Below are positions 8,517 through 16,580 of a DNA stretch of 64,000 nucleotides, piece by piece (position 1 is the stretch's first letter; each line of letters starts with the position of its first letter). The notes beneath the pieces were generated by a model. The model did not search any database, was not told the origin of the DNA, and saw only the letters and a program-made list of their open reading frames with translations. A program made the translations under genes and the position numbers. Location of the stretch: contig NZ_QEWP01000005.1 in the NCBI RefSeq assembly GCF_003121985.1, positions 239,537 through 303,536 on the forward strand, read 5' to 3'. The stretch comes from Marinilabilia rubra. Lineage in GTDB: Bacteria > Bacteroidota > Bacteroidia > Bacteroidales > Marinilabiliaceae.

Positions 8517-9866
8517 ATGTCTGAGGTAATCAAAATAAAAAAAGGGTTGGACATACGGCTCAAAGGCAAAGCTGACAATGTCTTCAGCCAGGCCCAGCTG
8601 CCCGATTTGTTTGCCATTAAACCCACCGATTTTCACGGTGTAGTTCCTAAAATGGTCATCAAAGAAGGCGAAAAGGTAAAGGCCGGTTCAGTATTGTTTT
8701 TCGACAAGTATCAACCCGATGTAAAGTTCGTTTCACCAGTTAGTGGAGAACTCACTGCGGTGATCCGTGGTGAGCGACGAAAAATTCTGGAAGTTGTTGT
8801 AAAATCGGATGGCAAGGATGAAGCCGTGGACTTCGGTGTTGAGAGCATTGCCGACTTAAGTCGCGAAGCTATTGTTACCAGACTACAGGAAGCCGGTGCA
8901 TGGGCTTACTTACGGCAACGCCCCTACGACATTATTGCAAGAACAGGAGATACCCCGAAAGCCATTTTCATTTCCGGGTTCGATACAGCTCCCCTTGCTC
9001 CCGACTTCGATTTTGTCATGACCGGCAAAGAGAATGAATTCCAGGCAGGAATTGATATTCTTAAAAAATTAAGCGACAACATTCACATTGGCGTAAACGA
9101 CGAAGCGGCCTCGAAAGTTTTCACCAACACCAAAGGTGTTGAACTCCACAGGTTCAAAGGCCCTCACCCTGCCGGTAATGTTGGTATCCAGATCGGACAG
9201 GTTATGCCTATCAATAAAGGAGACCTGATTTGGACTATTCAGCCCCAGGAAGTGGCCTCTATCGGAAAGCTTTTCACTACAGGAAAGCCCGATTTCGATC
9301 GCACATTGGTAGTTGCGGGCTCAGAAGTAAAAAAGCCAGCTTATTTCCACTCTCGCCTGGGCGCCTGTGTTGAGCCCTATATCAAAGATAATTTGAATCC
9401 CAATGAAAATGTCCGCCTTATCAGTGGAAATGTTCTTACCGGATCACAAATAAGTGATGACGGTTACGTTGGGTTTTATCACTCACAGATTACAGCGATC
9501 CCTGAAGGAGATGAATACGAATTTATGGGCTGGGCAGCTCCCGGTTTTAATAAGTTCAGTGTTTCCAGATCATTTTTCAGCTGGTTGCGCCCCAATAAAA
9601 GATACCGTTTGAATGCAAATATGCAAGGAGGCAAAAGAGCCATTGTTGTATCCGGAGAGTATGATAAGGTACTTCCCATGGATATTCTGCCCGAACAGCT
9701 CATCAAATCCATACTGGTTGAAGACATTGACAAAATGGAACAACTTGGGATCTATGAGTTGGCAGAAGAAGATCTGGCCTTGTGTGAATTTGTTTGTACC
9801 TCCAAGCTGAATTTGCAGAAGATTCTTCGCGACGGAATTGATTTAATGATAAAAGAGCTGGGCTAA
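8517..9866 (+). CDS. nqrA: Na+-translocating NADH:quinone reductase subunit A
   Basis: The 449-residue protein is full length for NqrA. It begins 'IKIKKGLDIRLKGKAD', followed by 'DFHGVVPKMVIKEGEKVKAG' and 'FVSPVSGELTAVIRGERRK', the lipoyl-like domain shared with RnfC. 'HPAGNVGIQI' and 'LGACVEPY' are further family landmarks. NqrA is the peripheral cytosolic subunit associated with ubiquinone/menaquinone reduction. It is first in the six-gene operon nqrABCDEF, which uses NADH oxidation to pump Na+ out of the cell. The ATG at 8517 starts immediately before conserved sequence. The 97-base gap to nqrB, the longest in the operon, contains a stem-loop. Confidence 0.96.
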   Translation: MSEVIKIKKGLDIRLKGKADNVFSQAQLPDLFAIKPTDFHGVVPKMVIKEGEKVKAGSVLFFDKYQPDVKFVSPVSGELTAVIRGERRKILEVVVKSDGKDEAVDFGVESIADLSREAIVTRLQEAGAWAYLRQRPYDIIARTGDTPKAIFISGFDTAPLAPDFDFVMTGKENEFQAGIDILKKLSDNIHIGVNDEAASKVFTNTKGVELHRFKGPHPAGNVGIQIGQVMPINKGDLIWTIQPQEVASIGKLFTTGKPDFDRTLVVAGSEVKKPAYFHSRLGACVEPYIKDNLNPNENVRLISGNVLTGSQISDDGYVGFYHSQITAIPEGDEYEFMGWAAPGFNKFSVSRSFFSWLRPNKRYRLNANMQGGKRAIVVSGEYDKVLPMDILPEQLIKSILVEDIDKMEQLGIYELAEEDLALCEFVCTSKLNLQKILRDGIDLMIKELG

Positions 9867-9877
9867 TCAGGTACCGG

Positions 9878-9933
9878 CTCTTTGTTTCAGCAAGTAAATT
9901 ATCACTCAGCAGAGTGAGAAGCTGAAACAAGAG
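9878..9933 (+). promoter_or_regulatory. Stem-loop between nqrA and nqrB
   Basis: CTCTTTGTTTCAGC pairs with GCTGAAACAAGAG with one bulged base, and CACTC/GAGTG forms an inner stem. No T-run follows, so it is not a standard terminator. It may be a processing or mRNA-stability element separating nqrA from nqrBCDEF. Confidence 0.55.
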
Positions 9934-9963
9934 TTCGATAACATAAAAAACAGATACTTTCGA

Positions 9964-11124
9964 ATGAAGGCATTACGAAATTTAATAGATAACATCAAAC
10001 CTCACTTTGAAAAAGGTGGGAAGTTTGAGAAGCTGCACTCTACGTTCGATGCATTCGAGACGCTTTTGTTTGTTCCCAATACGACCAACAAAAACGGAGT
10101 GCATGTGCGCGATGCTATGGATATGAAACGTACCATGGCGACCGTTGTTCTGGCAATGGTGCCTGCTCTGCTTTTCGGATTATGGAATGCAGGTTACCAG
10201 CACTTTATGGCAACCGGTCAGGACCCCGAATTCTGGCCAATGGTACTACATGGATTTCTAAAAGTATTTCCAATCATAGTAGTATCTTACGGTACCGGTT
10301 TGATCATCGAATTTATTTTCGCCCAACTTCGCGGACACGAGGTTAATGAAGGTTTCCTGGTATCAGGAATGCTGATTCCTCTTGTATTGCCCGTAGACAT
10401 TCCACTTTGGATGGTGGCCGTAGCCACCGCATTTGCCGTGATCATTGGTAAAGAAGTCTTTGGTGGAACAGGGATGAACATCTGGAACCCCGCATTGCTT
10501 GCAAGGGCTTTTCTGTTCTTTGCTTATCCTGCCTTCATGTCAGGAGACACCATCTGGATCAGCGGACTAACAAGCGGAGAAGGCATTGTTGACGGGTTTT
10601 CAGGAGCCACAGCATTAGGTGCTGCTGTTACATCCGGAAACATTGACAAGTTCTCTTTAATTGACAGTTTCCTTGGATTTATTCCGGGTTCCATTGGAGA
10701 AACATCCACACTTGCCATATTAATTGGAGCGGGTATTCTTATTTACACGGGCGTTGGTAGCTGGCGCATTATGCTGTCAGTCTTTATTGGTGGTTTTGTA
10801 ATGGCTCTTGGCTTCAATGCAATTGGTTCCACTCCATTGATGCAAATCCCCGCCCTGCACCATTTGGTTCTTGGTGGCTTTGCTTTTGGTGCTGTATTTA
10901 TGGCTACCGATCCGGTATCGGCGACACGCACCGCCCGTGGAAAATACATCTACGGATTTCTCATTGGTGTATTTAGTATCATGATAAGGGTATTCAACCC
11001 TGCATATCCGGAAGGTGTTATGCTGGCAATCCTGTTAATGAACACCTTTTCACCTTTGATTGACCATTTCGTAGTGGAAGGTAACATAAAACGACGTCTG
11101 AAAAGAGCAAGTGTAAACGCATAA
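9964..11124 (+). CDS. nqrB: Na+-translocating NADH:quinone reductase subunit B
   Basis: The 386-residue polytopic protein matches NqrB throughout, including 'HVRDAMDMKRTM', 'GFLVSGMLIPLVLPVDIPLW' and 'GKEVFGGTGMNIWNPALLAR'. An SGAT motif at residues 213-216 carries the threonine (Thr216) to which ApbE attaches FMN by a phosphoester bond. NqrB is the main membrane subunit of the Na+ pump and holds one covalent FMN and riboflavin. The C-terminal part includes 'ATDPVSATRTARGKYIYG'. It is 97 bases downstream of nqrA and only 11 bases upstream of nqrC. ApbE is encoded 3.6 kb downstream. Confidence 0.96.
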   Translation: MKALRNLIDNIKPHFEKGGKFEKLHSTFDAFETLLFVPNTTNKNGVHVRDAMDMKRTMATVVLAMVPALLFGLWNAGYQHFMATGQDPEFWPMVLHGFLKVFPIIVVSYGTGLIIEFIFAQLRGHEVNEGFLVSGMLIPLVLPVDIPLWMVAVATAFAVIIGKEVFGGTGMNIWNPALLARAFLFFAYPAFMSGDTIWISGLTSGEGIVDGFSGATALGAAVTSGNIDKFSLIDSFLGFIPGSIGETSTLAILIGAGILIYTGVGSWRIMLSVFIGGFVMALGFNAIGSTPLMQIPALHHLVLGGFAFGAVFMATDPVSATRTARGKYIYGFLIGVFSIMIRVFNPAYPEGVMLAILLMNTFSPLIDHFVVEGNIKRRLKRASVNA

Positions 11125-11135
11125 CAATTGATAAA

Positions 11136-11837
11136 ATGGACAGACAAGGAAATAAATATACTTTTCTTTATGCTTCGGTAATGGTAATCGTTGTGGCCAC
11201 GATTCTCGCATTTGTTGCGGAGGCCCTTGGCCCTATTCAGAAGCAGAACGAAGAAGAGGCTAAAATGATTGATATTCTAAAATCGGTTAGCATTGAGAGT
11301 ACCACAGCCAATGTAGCCGACAAATACGAGGAATATATCGGAGACAAGAGCTACATTGTAAACTATGAAGGTGACCGACAGGATGCAAGTCCTCAGGCAG
11401 CTTTTAATGTAGACTTAAGCAAAGAAGTACGCAAACCTTTGCCTGAGCGTCAGTACCCGGTTTACGAGTGCCATCTCGACAACGGAGAAGTAAAATACAT
11501 ATTACCTGTACGTGGAAAAGGTCTTTGGGGGCCAATTTGGGGATATATTGCCCTAAATCAGGATAAACAAACCATTTTTGGTGCCACTTTTGACCACAAG
11601 GGAGAAACTCCCGGATTGGGTGCCGAAATTGCCAACGATGCTTTTCAGCAGCAGTTTAAAGGCAAATCAATCTTCGATGATGAGGAGTTGGTTTCTGTTC
11701 AGGTGGTAAAAGGCGGTGCCCCGGACGATGCACCACATAGCGTGGATGCTATTTCGGGAGGTACCATCACCAGCCAGGGTCTGGAGACCATGCTGATGAA
11801 TTATTTTAATGGTTACGAAGCATTTTTAAAAAAATAA
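11136..11837 (+). CDS. nqrC: Na+-translocating NADH:quinone reductase subunit C
   Basis: The 233-residue protein has one N-terminal membrane anchor (about 10-30) followed by a periplasmic FMN-binding domain. 'GKGLWGPIWGYIAL' and 'TPGLGAEI' are typical of the NqrC/RnfG family, and SGGT at 207-210 ends in the threonine (Thr210) that receives covalent FMN from ApbE. In the pump, NqrC passes electrons between the NqrB/NqrD-E part and the riboflavin site. The ATG follows the nqrB stop by 11 bases and nqrD follows after 12. The motif is SGGT rather than SGAT, a common variant. Confidence 0.95.
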   Translation: MDRQGNKYTFLYASVMVIVVATILAFVAEALGPIQKQNEEEAKMIDILKSVSIESTTANVADKYEEYIGDKSYIVNYEGDRQDASPQAAFNVDLSKEVRKPLPERQYPVYECHLDNGEVKYILPVRGKGLWGPIWGYIALNQDKQTIFGATFDHKGETPGLGAEIANDAFQQQFKGKSIFDDEELVSVQVVKGGAPDDAPHSVDAISGGTITSQGLETMLMNYFNGYEAFLKK

Positions 11838-11849
11838 AAAGAGGGAACT

Positions 11850-12512
11850 ATGAGTAGTGAGAAAGAACCTTTGTTCTCGTCGAAGAACCTGAAGTTGATT
11901 ACAACACCGCTCGGCGCGCAAAACCCGATTACCGTCCAGGTACTTGGTATTTGCTCTGCACTGGCGGTAACCGCAAAACTTGAACCCTCCATCGTGATGT
12001 CACTCTCGGTGGTGTTTGTACTAGTTTTTTCAAACCTTATTATATCACTTTTAAGGAATACAATTCCATCCAGAATCAGGATTATTGTGCAGCTGACTGT
12101 AGTTGCTTCTCTGGTGATTTTGGTAGACCAGATTTTGAAAGCTTTCGCCTATGAAGTAAGTAAACAGCTTTCTGTTTTCGTGGGTCTGATTATTACCAAC
12201 TGCATTATCATGGGGCGCCTGGAAGCTTTTGCTTTGGGAAATAAGCCCTGGCCGGCAGTATTGGATGGTATTGGAAACTCCGCCGGTTACGGGCTGATTC
12301 TAATCATTGTTGGATTTGTCCGTGAACTCTTTGGAACCGGAAATCTTACTTTCCCTGGCTTTGGCGAGGTTCAGATTGTACCCGATATCATGTACGAATG
12401 GGGTTACGTGAACAACGGATTGATGATCCTTCCCCCAATGGCATTGATTACCGTGGGAATTATCATTTGGGTTCAGCGTTCTAAAAACAAAGACCTGGTA
12501 GACGTTAGCTAA
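11850..12512 (+). CDS. nqrD: Na+-translocating NADH:quinone reductase subunit D
   Basis: The 220-residue integral membrane protein belongs to the NqrD/RnfE family, with about six hydrophobic segments. Landmarks are 'QVLGICSALAVT' (Cys35) and 'IITNCIIMGRLEAFA' (Cys118). By analogy with the Vibrio enzyme, these cysteines and the equivalent pair in NqrE would hold a [2Fe-2S] cluster in the middle of the membrane between the two subunits. The gene sits 12 bases after nqrC. A 16-bp perfect palindrome (GACGTTAGCTAACGTC) overlaps its stop codon. Confidence 0.95.
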   Translation: MSSEKEPLFSSKNLKLITTPLGAQNPITVQVLGICSALAVTAKLEPSIVMSLSVVFVLVFSNLIISLLRNTIPSRIRIIVQLTVVASLVILVDQILKAFAYEVSKQLSVFVGLIITNCIIMGRLEAFALGNKPWPAVLDGIGNSAGYGLILIIVGFVRELFGTGNLTFPGFGEVQIVPDIMYEWGYVNNGLMILPPMALITVGIIIWVQRSKNKDLVDVS

Positions 12513-12558
12513 CGTCGGAGAGAAAGCCGATATTTCAAAGAGGTTCTTCAAAAGAACC
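12501..12558 (+). other. Palindrome and hairpin in the nqrD-nqrE junction
   Basis: GACGTTAGCTAACGTC (12501-12516) is a perfect palindrome covering the nqrD stop codon. GGTTCTT-CAA-AAGAACC (12542-12558) follows as a short hairpin. They lie in the 82-base nqrD-nqrE gap. No T-run follows either, so termination is unlikely. Confidence 0.5.
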
Positions 12559-12594
12559 GGATAAAACAAAAAGCAAACAAATAATCACAGAGAA

Positions 12595-13212
12595 ATGGAA
12601 AATCTGCTAAACATATTTGTTAAGTCCATTTTTATTGAGAACATGATCTTTGCCTATTTCCTGGGTATGTGTTCTTACCTTGCGGTTTCCAAAACCGTTA
12701 AGACATCATTTGGACTCGGAGTGGCAGTTATATTTGTGCTTGGTATTACCGTACCGGCCAACTATCTGCTGGAAAATTACGTATTGCAAGAAGGTGCCCT
12801 TGCCTGGTTAGGAGAAGATTTCGCCAACATCGATTTAGGGTTCCTTAGCTTCATCATGTTTATTGCTGTTATTGCATCCATGGTGCAGCTGGTAGAAATG
12901 ATTGTTGAAAAATTTGCCCCGGCACTTTACACTTCCCTGGGAATTTTCCTCCCGCTGATAGCTGTAAACTGCGCCATCCTCGGTGGATCACTTTTCATGC
13001 AGGAACGTGAATATGCCAATATTGCTGAAGCTTCAGTTTTCGGACTGGGTTCCGGTATTGGTTGGTTATTGGCCATTGTGGGTATTGCCGCTATTCGCGA
13101 AAAAATCAGATACTCTGATGTTCCGGCCCCGCTAAGAGGTCTGGGAATCACATTCATCATTACAGGTCTGATGGGTATCGCATTCATGAGTTTTATGGGT
13201 ATTCAACTTTAA
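12595..13212 (+). CDS. nqrE: Na+-translocating NADH:quinone reductase subunit E
   Basis: The 205-residue membrane protein matches NqrE/RnfA. It has six hydrophobic segments and the expected cysteines in '[11 protein letters not shown]' (Cys26) and '[11 protein letters not shown]' (Cys126), paired with Cys35 and Cys118 of NqrD around the intramembrane [2Fe-2S] cluster known from Vibrio. NqrE and NqrD are related by inverted membrane topology. It lies 82 bases downstream of nqrD, the second longest gap in the operon, and 15 bases upstream of nqrF. Confidence 0.95.
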   Translation: MENLLNIFVKSIFIENMIFAYFLGMCSYLAVSKTVKTSFGLGVAVIFVLGITVPANYLLENYVLQEGALAWLGEDFANIDLGFLSFIMFIAVIASMVQLVEMIVEKFAPALYTSLGIFLPLIAVNCAILGGSLFMQEREYANIAEASVFGLGSGIGWLLAIVGIAAIREKIRYSDVPAPLRGLGITFIITGLMGIAFMSFMGIQL

Positions 13213-13227
13213 AAAGAGCACTCGAAA

Positions 13228-14487
13228 ATGAATATACTAGCTATTTCACTCCCGGTAATCATAACCAGTGCGATTGTCTTCCTGATAGTCATTATTATGC
13301 TGGTTTCGATTCTTCTTTATGCGAAGAAAAAACTGACTCCTTCCGGGAAAGTCACGATTGATATCAATGAAGGAGAAAAAGAATTAGAAGTTGAAAGTGG
13401 TCAGACACTTCTCTCAGCTCTTGGAGAAAATAAAATATTCCTTCCTTCTGCCTGTGGTGGTGGAGGTACCTGCGCCATGTGCCGCTGTCAGGTTCATGAC
13501 GGAGCCGGATCCATTTTGCCTACAGAGACGGGCTATTTCACCCGTAAAGAGCAGGCCAACGACTGGCGACTGGCTTGTCAGGTTAAAGTAAAGGACAATC
13601 TTAAAATGGAAATTCCACAGGAAATTCTGGGTATCCAGAAGTGGGAATGTACAGTTGTTTCCAACAAGAACGTGGCTACTTTTATCAAGGAATTTGTGGT
13701 TCAGCTTCCTGAAGGAGAAACTCTTGATTTCAAATCGGGTGGTTACATTCAGATTGACGTTCCTAAGATTGAAGTGGATTTCCAGGACATTGAAGTGGAA
13801 GAAGAATTCCGTGGTGACTGGGAGAAGTTCAACATGTTTGATCTGAAAATGAAGAATCCGGAACCTACATTCCGTGCTTATTCAATGGCTAACCATCCCG
13901 CCGAGAACAACATCATCATGTTGAATATCCGTATTGCCACTCCCCCATTTGACAGGGTAAACGGCGGTTTCCAGAAAATCAACCCGGGTATTTGTTCCTC
14001 TTTCATCTTCTCACGTAAGCCAGGTGACAAAGTAACCATTTCAGGACCTTATGGAGAGTTCTTTATCAAAGACACCAAGAAGGAGATGATGTTCATTGGC
14101 GGTGGTGCCGGAATGGCCCCTATGCGTTCGCACATCTTCCATCTGTTCCATACACTTGAGACCGATCGTAAGGCCACATTTTGGTACGGAGCCCGATCAA
14201 AACGAGAAATCTTTTATGAAGAAGATTTCCGTGACATAGAGCAGAAATTTGACAATTTCGATTTCAAAATTGCACTTTCTGAGCCATTGCCCGAAGATAA
14301 CTGGGAAGGTTCAACAGGATTCATTCACTCAGTGATTTTTGAAGAATACCTGAGTAAACATGAAGAGCCCGAAGAGATTGAATATTATCTCTGCGGACCA
14401 CCTATGATGAATGCTGCAGTTCAAAAAATGCTTTACGATCTGGGAGTCCCGGAGGAAATGATTGCATTTGATGATTTTGGATCATAA
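13228..14487 (+). CDS. nqrF: Na+-translocating NADH:quinone reductase subunit F
   Basis: The 419-residue protein is the NADH-oxidising input subunit. After an N-terminal membrane anchor (about 8-31) comes a plant-type [2Fe-2S] ferredoxin domain with ligands Cys76, Cys82, Cys85 and Cys117 (CGGGGTCAMC plus LACQ). A flavodoxin-reductase module follows: RAYSMANH for FAD, GGGAGMAPMRSH for NADH, and a C-terminal YLCGPPMM segment, ending AFDDFGS as in most NqrF proteins. It is last in the operon and is followed 10 bases later by a strong Rho-independent terminator. Confidence 0.96.
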   Translation: MNILAISLPVIITSAIVFLIVIIMLVSILLYAKKKLTPSGKVTIDINEGEKELEVESGQTLLSALGENKIFLPSACGGGGTCAMCRCQVHDGAGSILPTETGYFTRKEQANDWRLACQVKVKDNLKMEIPQEILGIQKWECTVVSNKNVATFIKEFVVQLPEGETLDFKSGGYIQIDVPKIEVDFQDIEVEEEFRGDWEKFNMFDLKMKNPEPTFRAYSMANHPAENNIIMLNIRIATPPFDRVNGGFQKINPGICSSFIFSRKPGDKVTISGPYGEFFIKDTKKEMMFIGGGAGMAPMRSHIFHLFHTLETDRKATFWYGARSKREIFYEEDFRDIEQKFDNFDFKIALSEPLPEDNWEGSTGFIHSVIFEEYLSKHEEPEEIEYYLCGPPMMNAAVQKMLYDLGVPEEMIAFDDFGS

Positions 14488-14497
14488 AACGTATAAA

Positions 14498-14523
14498 GCC
14501 CCGGTTCTACCGGGGTTTTTTTA
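14498..14523 (+). terminator. Rho-independent terminator of the nqr operon
   Basis: CCCCGG-TTCTA-CCGGGG is followed by a run of seven T. It begins 10 bases after the nqrF stop codon. Confidence 0.9.
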
Positions 14524-14637
14524 TGTCTGAATAGTTAGATAAATAAAGCCTAATTGTAGAGAGGGTGTTTGCAAAGTTTTTATTACTAGAGAGTTGAGCA
14601 ACATGCCATCAATCCTTAAACAACTCTTTTTCAATTA

Positions 14638-14670
14638 TTTGTAAAAACTCAACGAAGTATTGTAATTTAG
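14638..14670 (+). promoter_or_regulatory. Putative apbE promoter
   Basis: TTTG at 14638-14641 and TAATTTAG at 14663-14670 (one mismatch to TAnnTTTG), 21 bases apart, match the Bacteroidota -33/-7 layout. The ATG lies 27 bases further on. The nqr terminator upstream makes a separate promoter necessary. Confidence 0.42.
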
Positions 14671-14697
14671 CACCTCCGATAAACAAAACTCACATCC

Positions 14698-15699
14698 ATG
14701 AAGTCCTTTTCAATTCTTGCTTTAATCCTGTTGGTATTTACCTCCTGTCAGGATAACTCAAAATGGATAAAAAACCAGGGCCGGGTATTTGGCACCTTTT
14801 ACCATCTCACCTATGAAAGTCCGGAAGGAAAGGATTTACAGAATAAAGTATTGGCTGCCCTTGATTCAGTAAACCAGTCTTTATCCACTTACGATTCCAC
14901 TTCGGTCATTTCCTTGTTCAACAGGTCTGATAACAAAGCCACAACAGATGCACATTTCAGGAACGTTTTTTCTTCTGCTCAGGATATAACCCGGAAAACT
15001 AATGGAGCTTTTGACATGACAGTAGCGCCACTGGTCAATGCATGGGGATTTGGCTTTACCAACAGGCAAAGAATGACCCCGTCCACCATCGATTCACTGC
15101 TGACCTTAATAGGCATGGAGCATGTTGAAATGAAAGAAGATTTCATATACAAAGACAAGAAAGAAGTAATGCTGGATGCCTCTGCTATTGCCAAAGGCTA
15201 TGGCGTTGATGTTGCTGCAAGCGTATTGGAACGTAATGGTTGCAATAATTATCTGGTTGAAATTGGCGGTGAGGTAACCACCAAAGGACTTAACACCAGA
15301 AATACTAAATGGAGAGTTGGCATAGACAGGCCAATTGATGACCCTTCTGCCTCAAACAGGGAAATCCAGCTGATCATAGGATTATCGGGTCAGGCACTGG
15401 CTACCAGTGGCAATTATCGCCAGTTTTACATTGACGAAGAAACCGGACAGAAATATGCTCATACGATTAATCCAAAGACAGGAAACCCAGTAGATCATAC
15501 GCTTTTGAGTGCATCAATCATTTCAGATGATTGCATGACTGCAGATGCCTTTGCAACGGCTTGCATGGTTATGGGGCTTGACAAAAGTCTGGAGCTTTTA
15601 AAAAAGCATCCGGAACTGGACGGGTGCTTCATCTATGATACAGAAGATGGGATGAATGTCACCTGGACGGAAGGATTTGACAAATATATCGTTGAATAA
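14698..15699 (+). CDS. apbE: FAD:protein FMN transferase (ApbE), lipoprotein
   Basis: The 333-residue protein has a lipoprotein signal (LVFTSC, Cys17) and the complete ApbE domain: 'GAFDMTVAPLVNAWGFG' (about 101-117), 'DASAIAKGYGVD' (about 160), 'LVEIGGE', 'ATSGNYRQFY' and 'YAHTINPKTG'. ApbE uses FAD to place FMN on the threonine of SGxT motifs. Those motifs are present in NqrB (Thr216) and NqrC (Thr210) just upstream, so it is the expected maturation enzyme for this pump. The lipid anchor would hold it in the periplasm, on the side where these flavins sit. It is separated from the operon by a terminator and has its own candidate promoter. Confidence 0.95.
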   Translation: MKSFSILALILLVFTSCQDNSKWIKNQGRVFGTFYHLTYESPEGKDLQNKVLAALDSVNQSLSTYDSTSVISLFNRSDNKATTDAHFRNVFSSAQDITRKTNGAFDMTVAPLVNAWGFGFTNRQRMTPSTIDSLLTLIGMEHVEMKEDFIYKDKKEVMLDASAIAKGYGVDVAASVLERNGCNNYLVEIGGEVTTKGLNTRNTKWRVGIDRPIDDPSASNREIQLIIGLSGQALATSGNYRQFYIDEETGQKYAHTINPKTGNPVDHTLLSASIISDDCMTADAFATACMVMGLDKSLELLKKHPELDGCFIYDTEDGMNVTWTEGFDKYIVE

Positions 15700-15777
15700 T
15701 TTATTCAATTTCGATATTCCAATACATCCCGGTGCGATTCACCCCATCGTATTAAAACTAAACCAGACTATTTATTA

Positions 15778-15951
15778 TTAACTATCAGCAGTATCGGTAC
15801 TACAACTACCTGCTGTTTTACAGGCACAGGAGCCACCACTGCAGGTGGTCAATGTGGCATCTTTTTTAAAGAAACTTTTCAATGCAAGGCCTGCAAACGA
15901 AAGTCCAACAAAAACAATTGCCAGTGCTATCATTATTAAAACTGTACTCAT
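15778..15951 (-). CDS. Small Cys-rich membrane protein, candidate NqrM-like factor
   Basis: This 57-residue gene has an ATG at 15951 with an AGGAGGG ribosome-binding site just upstream. The protein has one membrane helix (about 4-24), then the basic 'KSFFKK' and a short Cys-rich tail with Cys37, Cys42, Cys44 and Cys50 (TTCSGGSCACK). The layout of one helix plus a few cysteines is that of NqrM, the small protein needed to assemble the Fe centre between NqrD and NqrE in Vibrio, and of FeoB-associated Cys-rich proteins. Its place 79 bases from the 3' end of apbE, next to the nqr operon, favours the NqrM reading, but this rests on layout and context, not clear sequence identity. Confidence 0.6.
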   Translation of the reverse strand: MSTVLIMIALAIVFVGLSFAGLALKSFFKKDATLTTCSGGSCACKTAGSCSTDTADS

Positions 15952-16198
15952 ATATCAACCCTCCTTTTTCAACAAAAATTCTATAACTCCTCTTTCTCTT
16001 TTCCTCTGTTAATTTAACAAAGTCATATGGTTTGAGTTCAGTATTATCTCACAAAAACTTTGTTAGAATCCTCAAGAATCTTTGTTGCAAAGATATTATT
16101 TATGATTTTAGGATGCAAATATCCCTTTTATAAATAAGTTTAAATTAATATCCTGTATGGAAGTTATAGTAAAAAGCGGCAATAAGAATAATACAGAC

Positions 16199-16417
16199 TC
16201 AGGACAATGTATCCTTCAGAATATGCCTTTTGTCTTTACTGGCAATTTTATCTTGCGTCGAGGCACAATAGATGCCTCGTTTAGCCATATTCCGATTACC
16301 TCCAATATGTGTATTAGGAAATTTACCACCTTTGCGAAAAATAATACGGATAGCAAATAAAGCCGTTACTGCGCCCATTAAGACTATCGTAACTAAAAGC
16401 ATTTTAATTATCATCAT
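16199..16417 (-). CDS. Small membrane protein with conserved GGNxxMxxxGIxC motif
   Basis: The likely product is 71-72 residues, starting at the ATG ATG pair at 16412-16417; the longer frame upstream (to 16570) looks unlike protein. It has one membrane helix, then 'FRKGGKFPNTHIGGNRNM' and 'KRGIYCAST'. This resembles a family of small Bacteroidota proteins usually annotated 'membrane or secreted protein', of unknown function. It shares the one-helix-plus-basic layout of the 57-residue protein next to it on the same strand, 247 bases downstream, and the two may belong together. The E1 gene runs divergently from it. Confidence 0.6.
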   Translation of the reverse strand: MMIIKMLLVTIVLMGAVTALFAIRIIFRKGGKFPNTHIGGNRNMAKRGIYCASTQDKIASKDKRHILKDTLS

Positions 16418-16524
16418 TGTCAAGCACTTTAATGCTGCAAATATACAAAAAATGGAGTGCTTTAAACATTCGGCATATGCTTTCTGTTTGAATATTGCAA
16501 CCAACCAAAATCGATCAAAAAATT

Positions 16525-16532
16525 TACCTTTG
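16525..16532 (+). promoter_or_regulatory. Putative -7 box for the E1 dehydrogenase gene
   Basis: TACCTTTG matches TAnnTTTG exactly and lies 48 bases before the ATG. A convincing -33 TTTG was not found. Confidence 0.42.
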
Positions 16533-16580
16533 CCTTGTTGGACGCTTATGGAGAGCCAAACCGACATCAATTAAACCGCA

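Noticed and set aside
16157..16360. A 67-residue plus-strand ORF
   Set aside because: Opposite-strand shadow of the small membrane protein gene at 16199-16417.
15700..16580. A riboswitch or tRNA in the spacers around apbE and the E1 gene
   Set aside because: I looked for cloverleaf and common riboswitch patterns here and in the other spacers and found none I could support.
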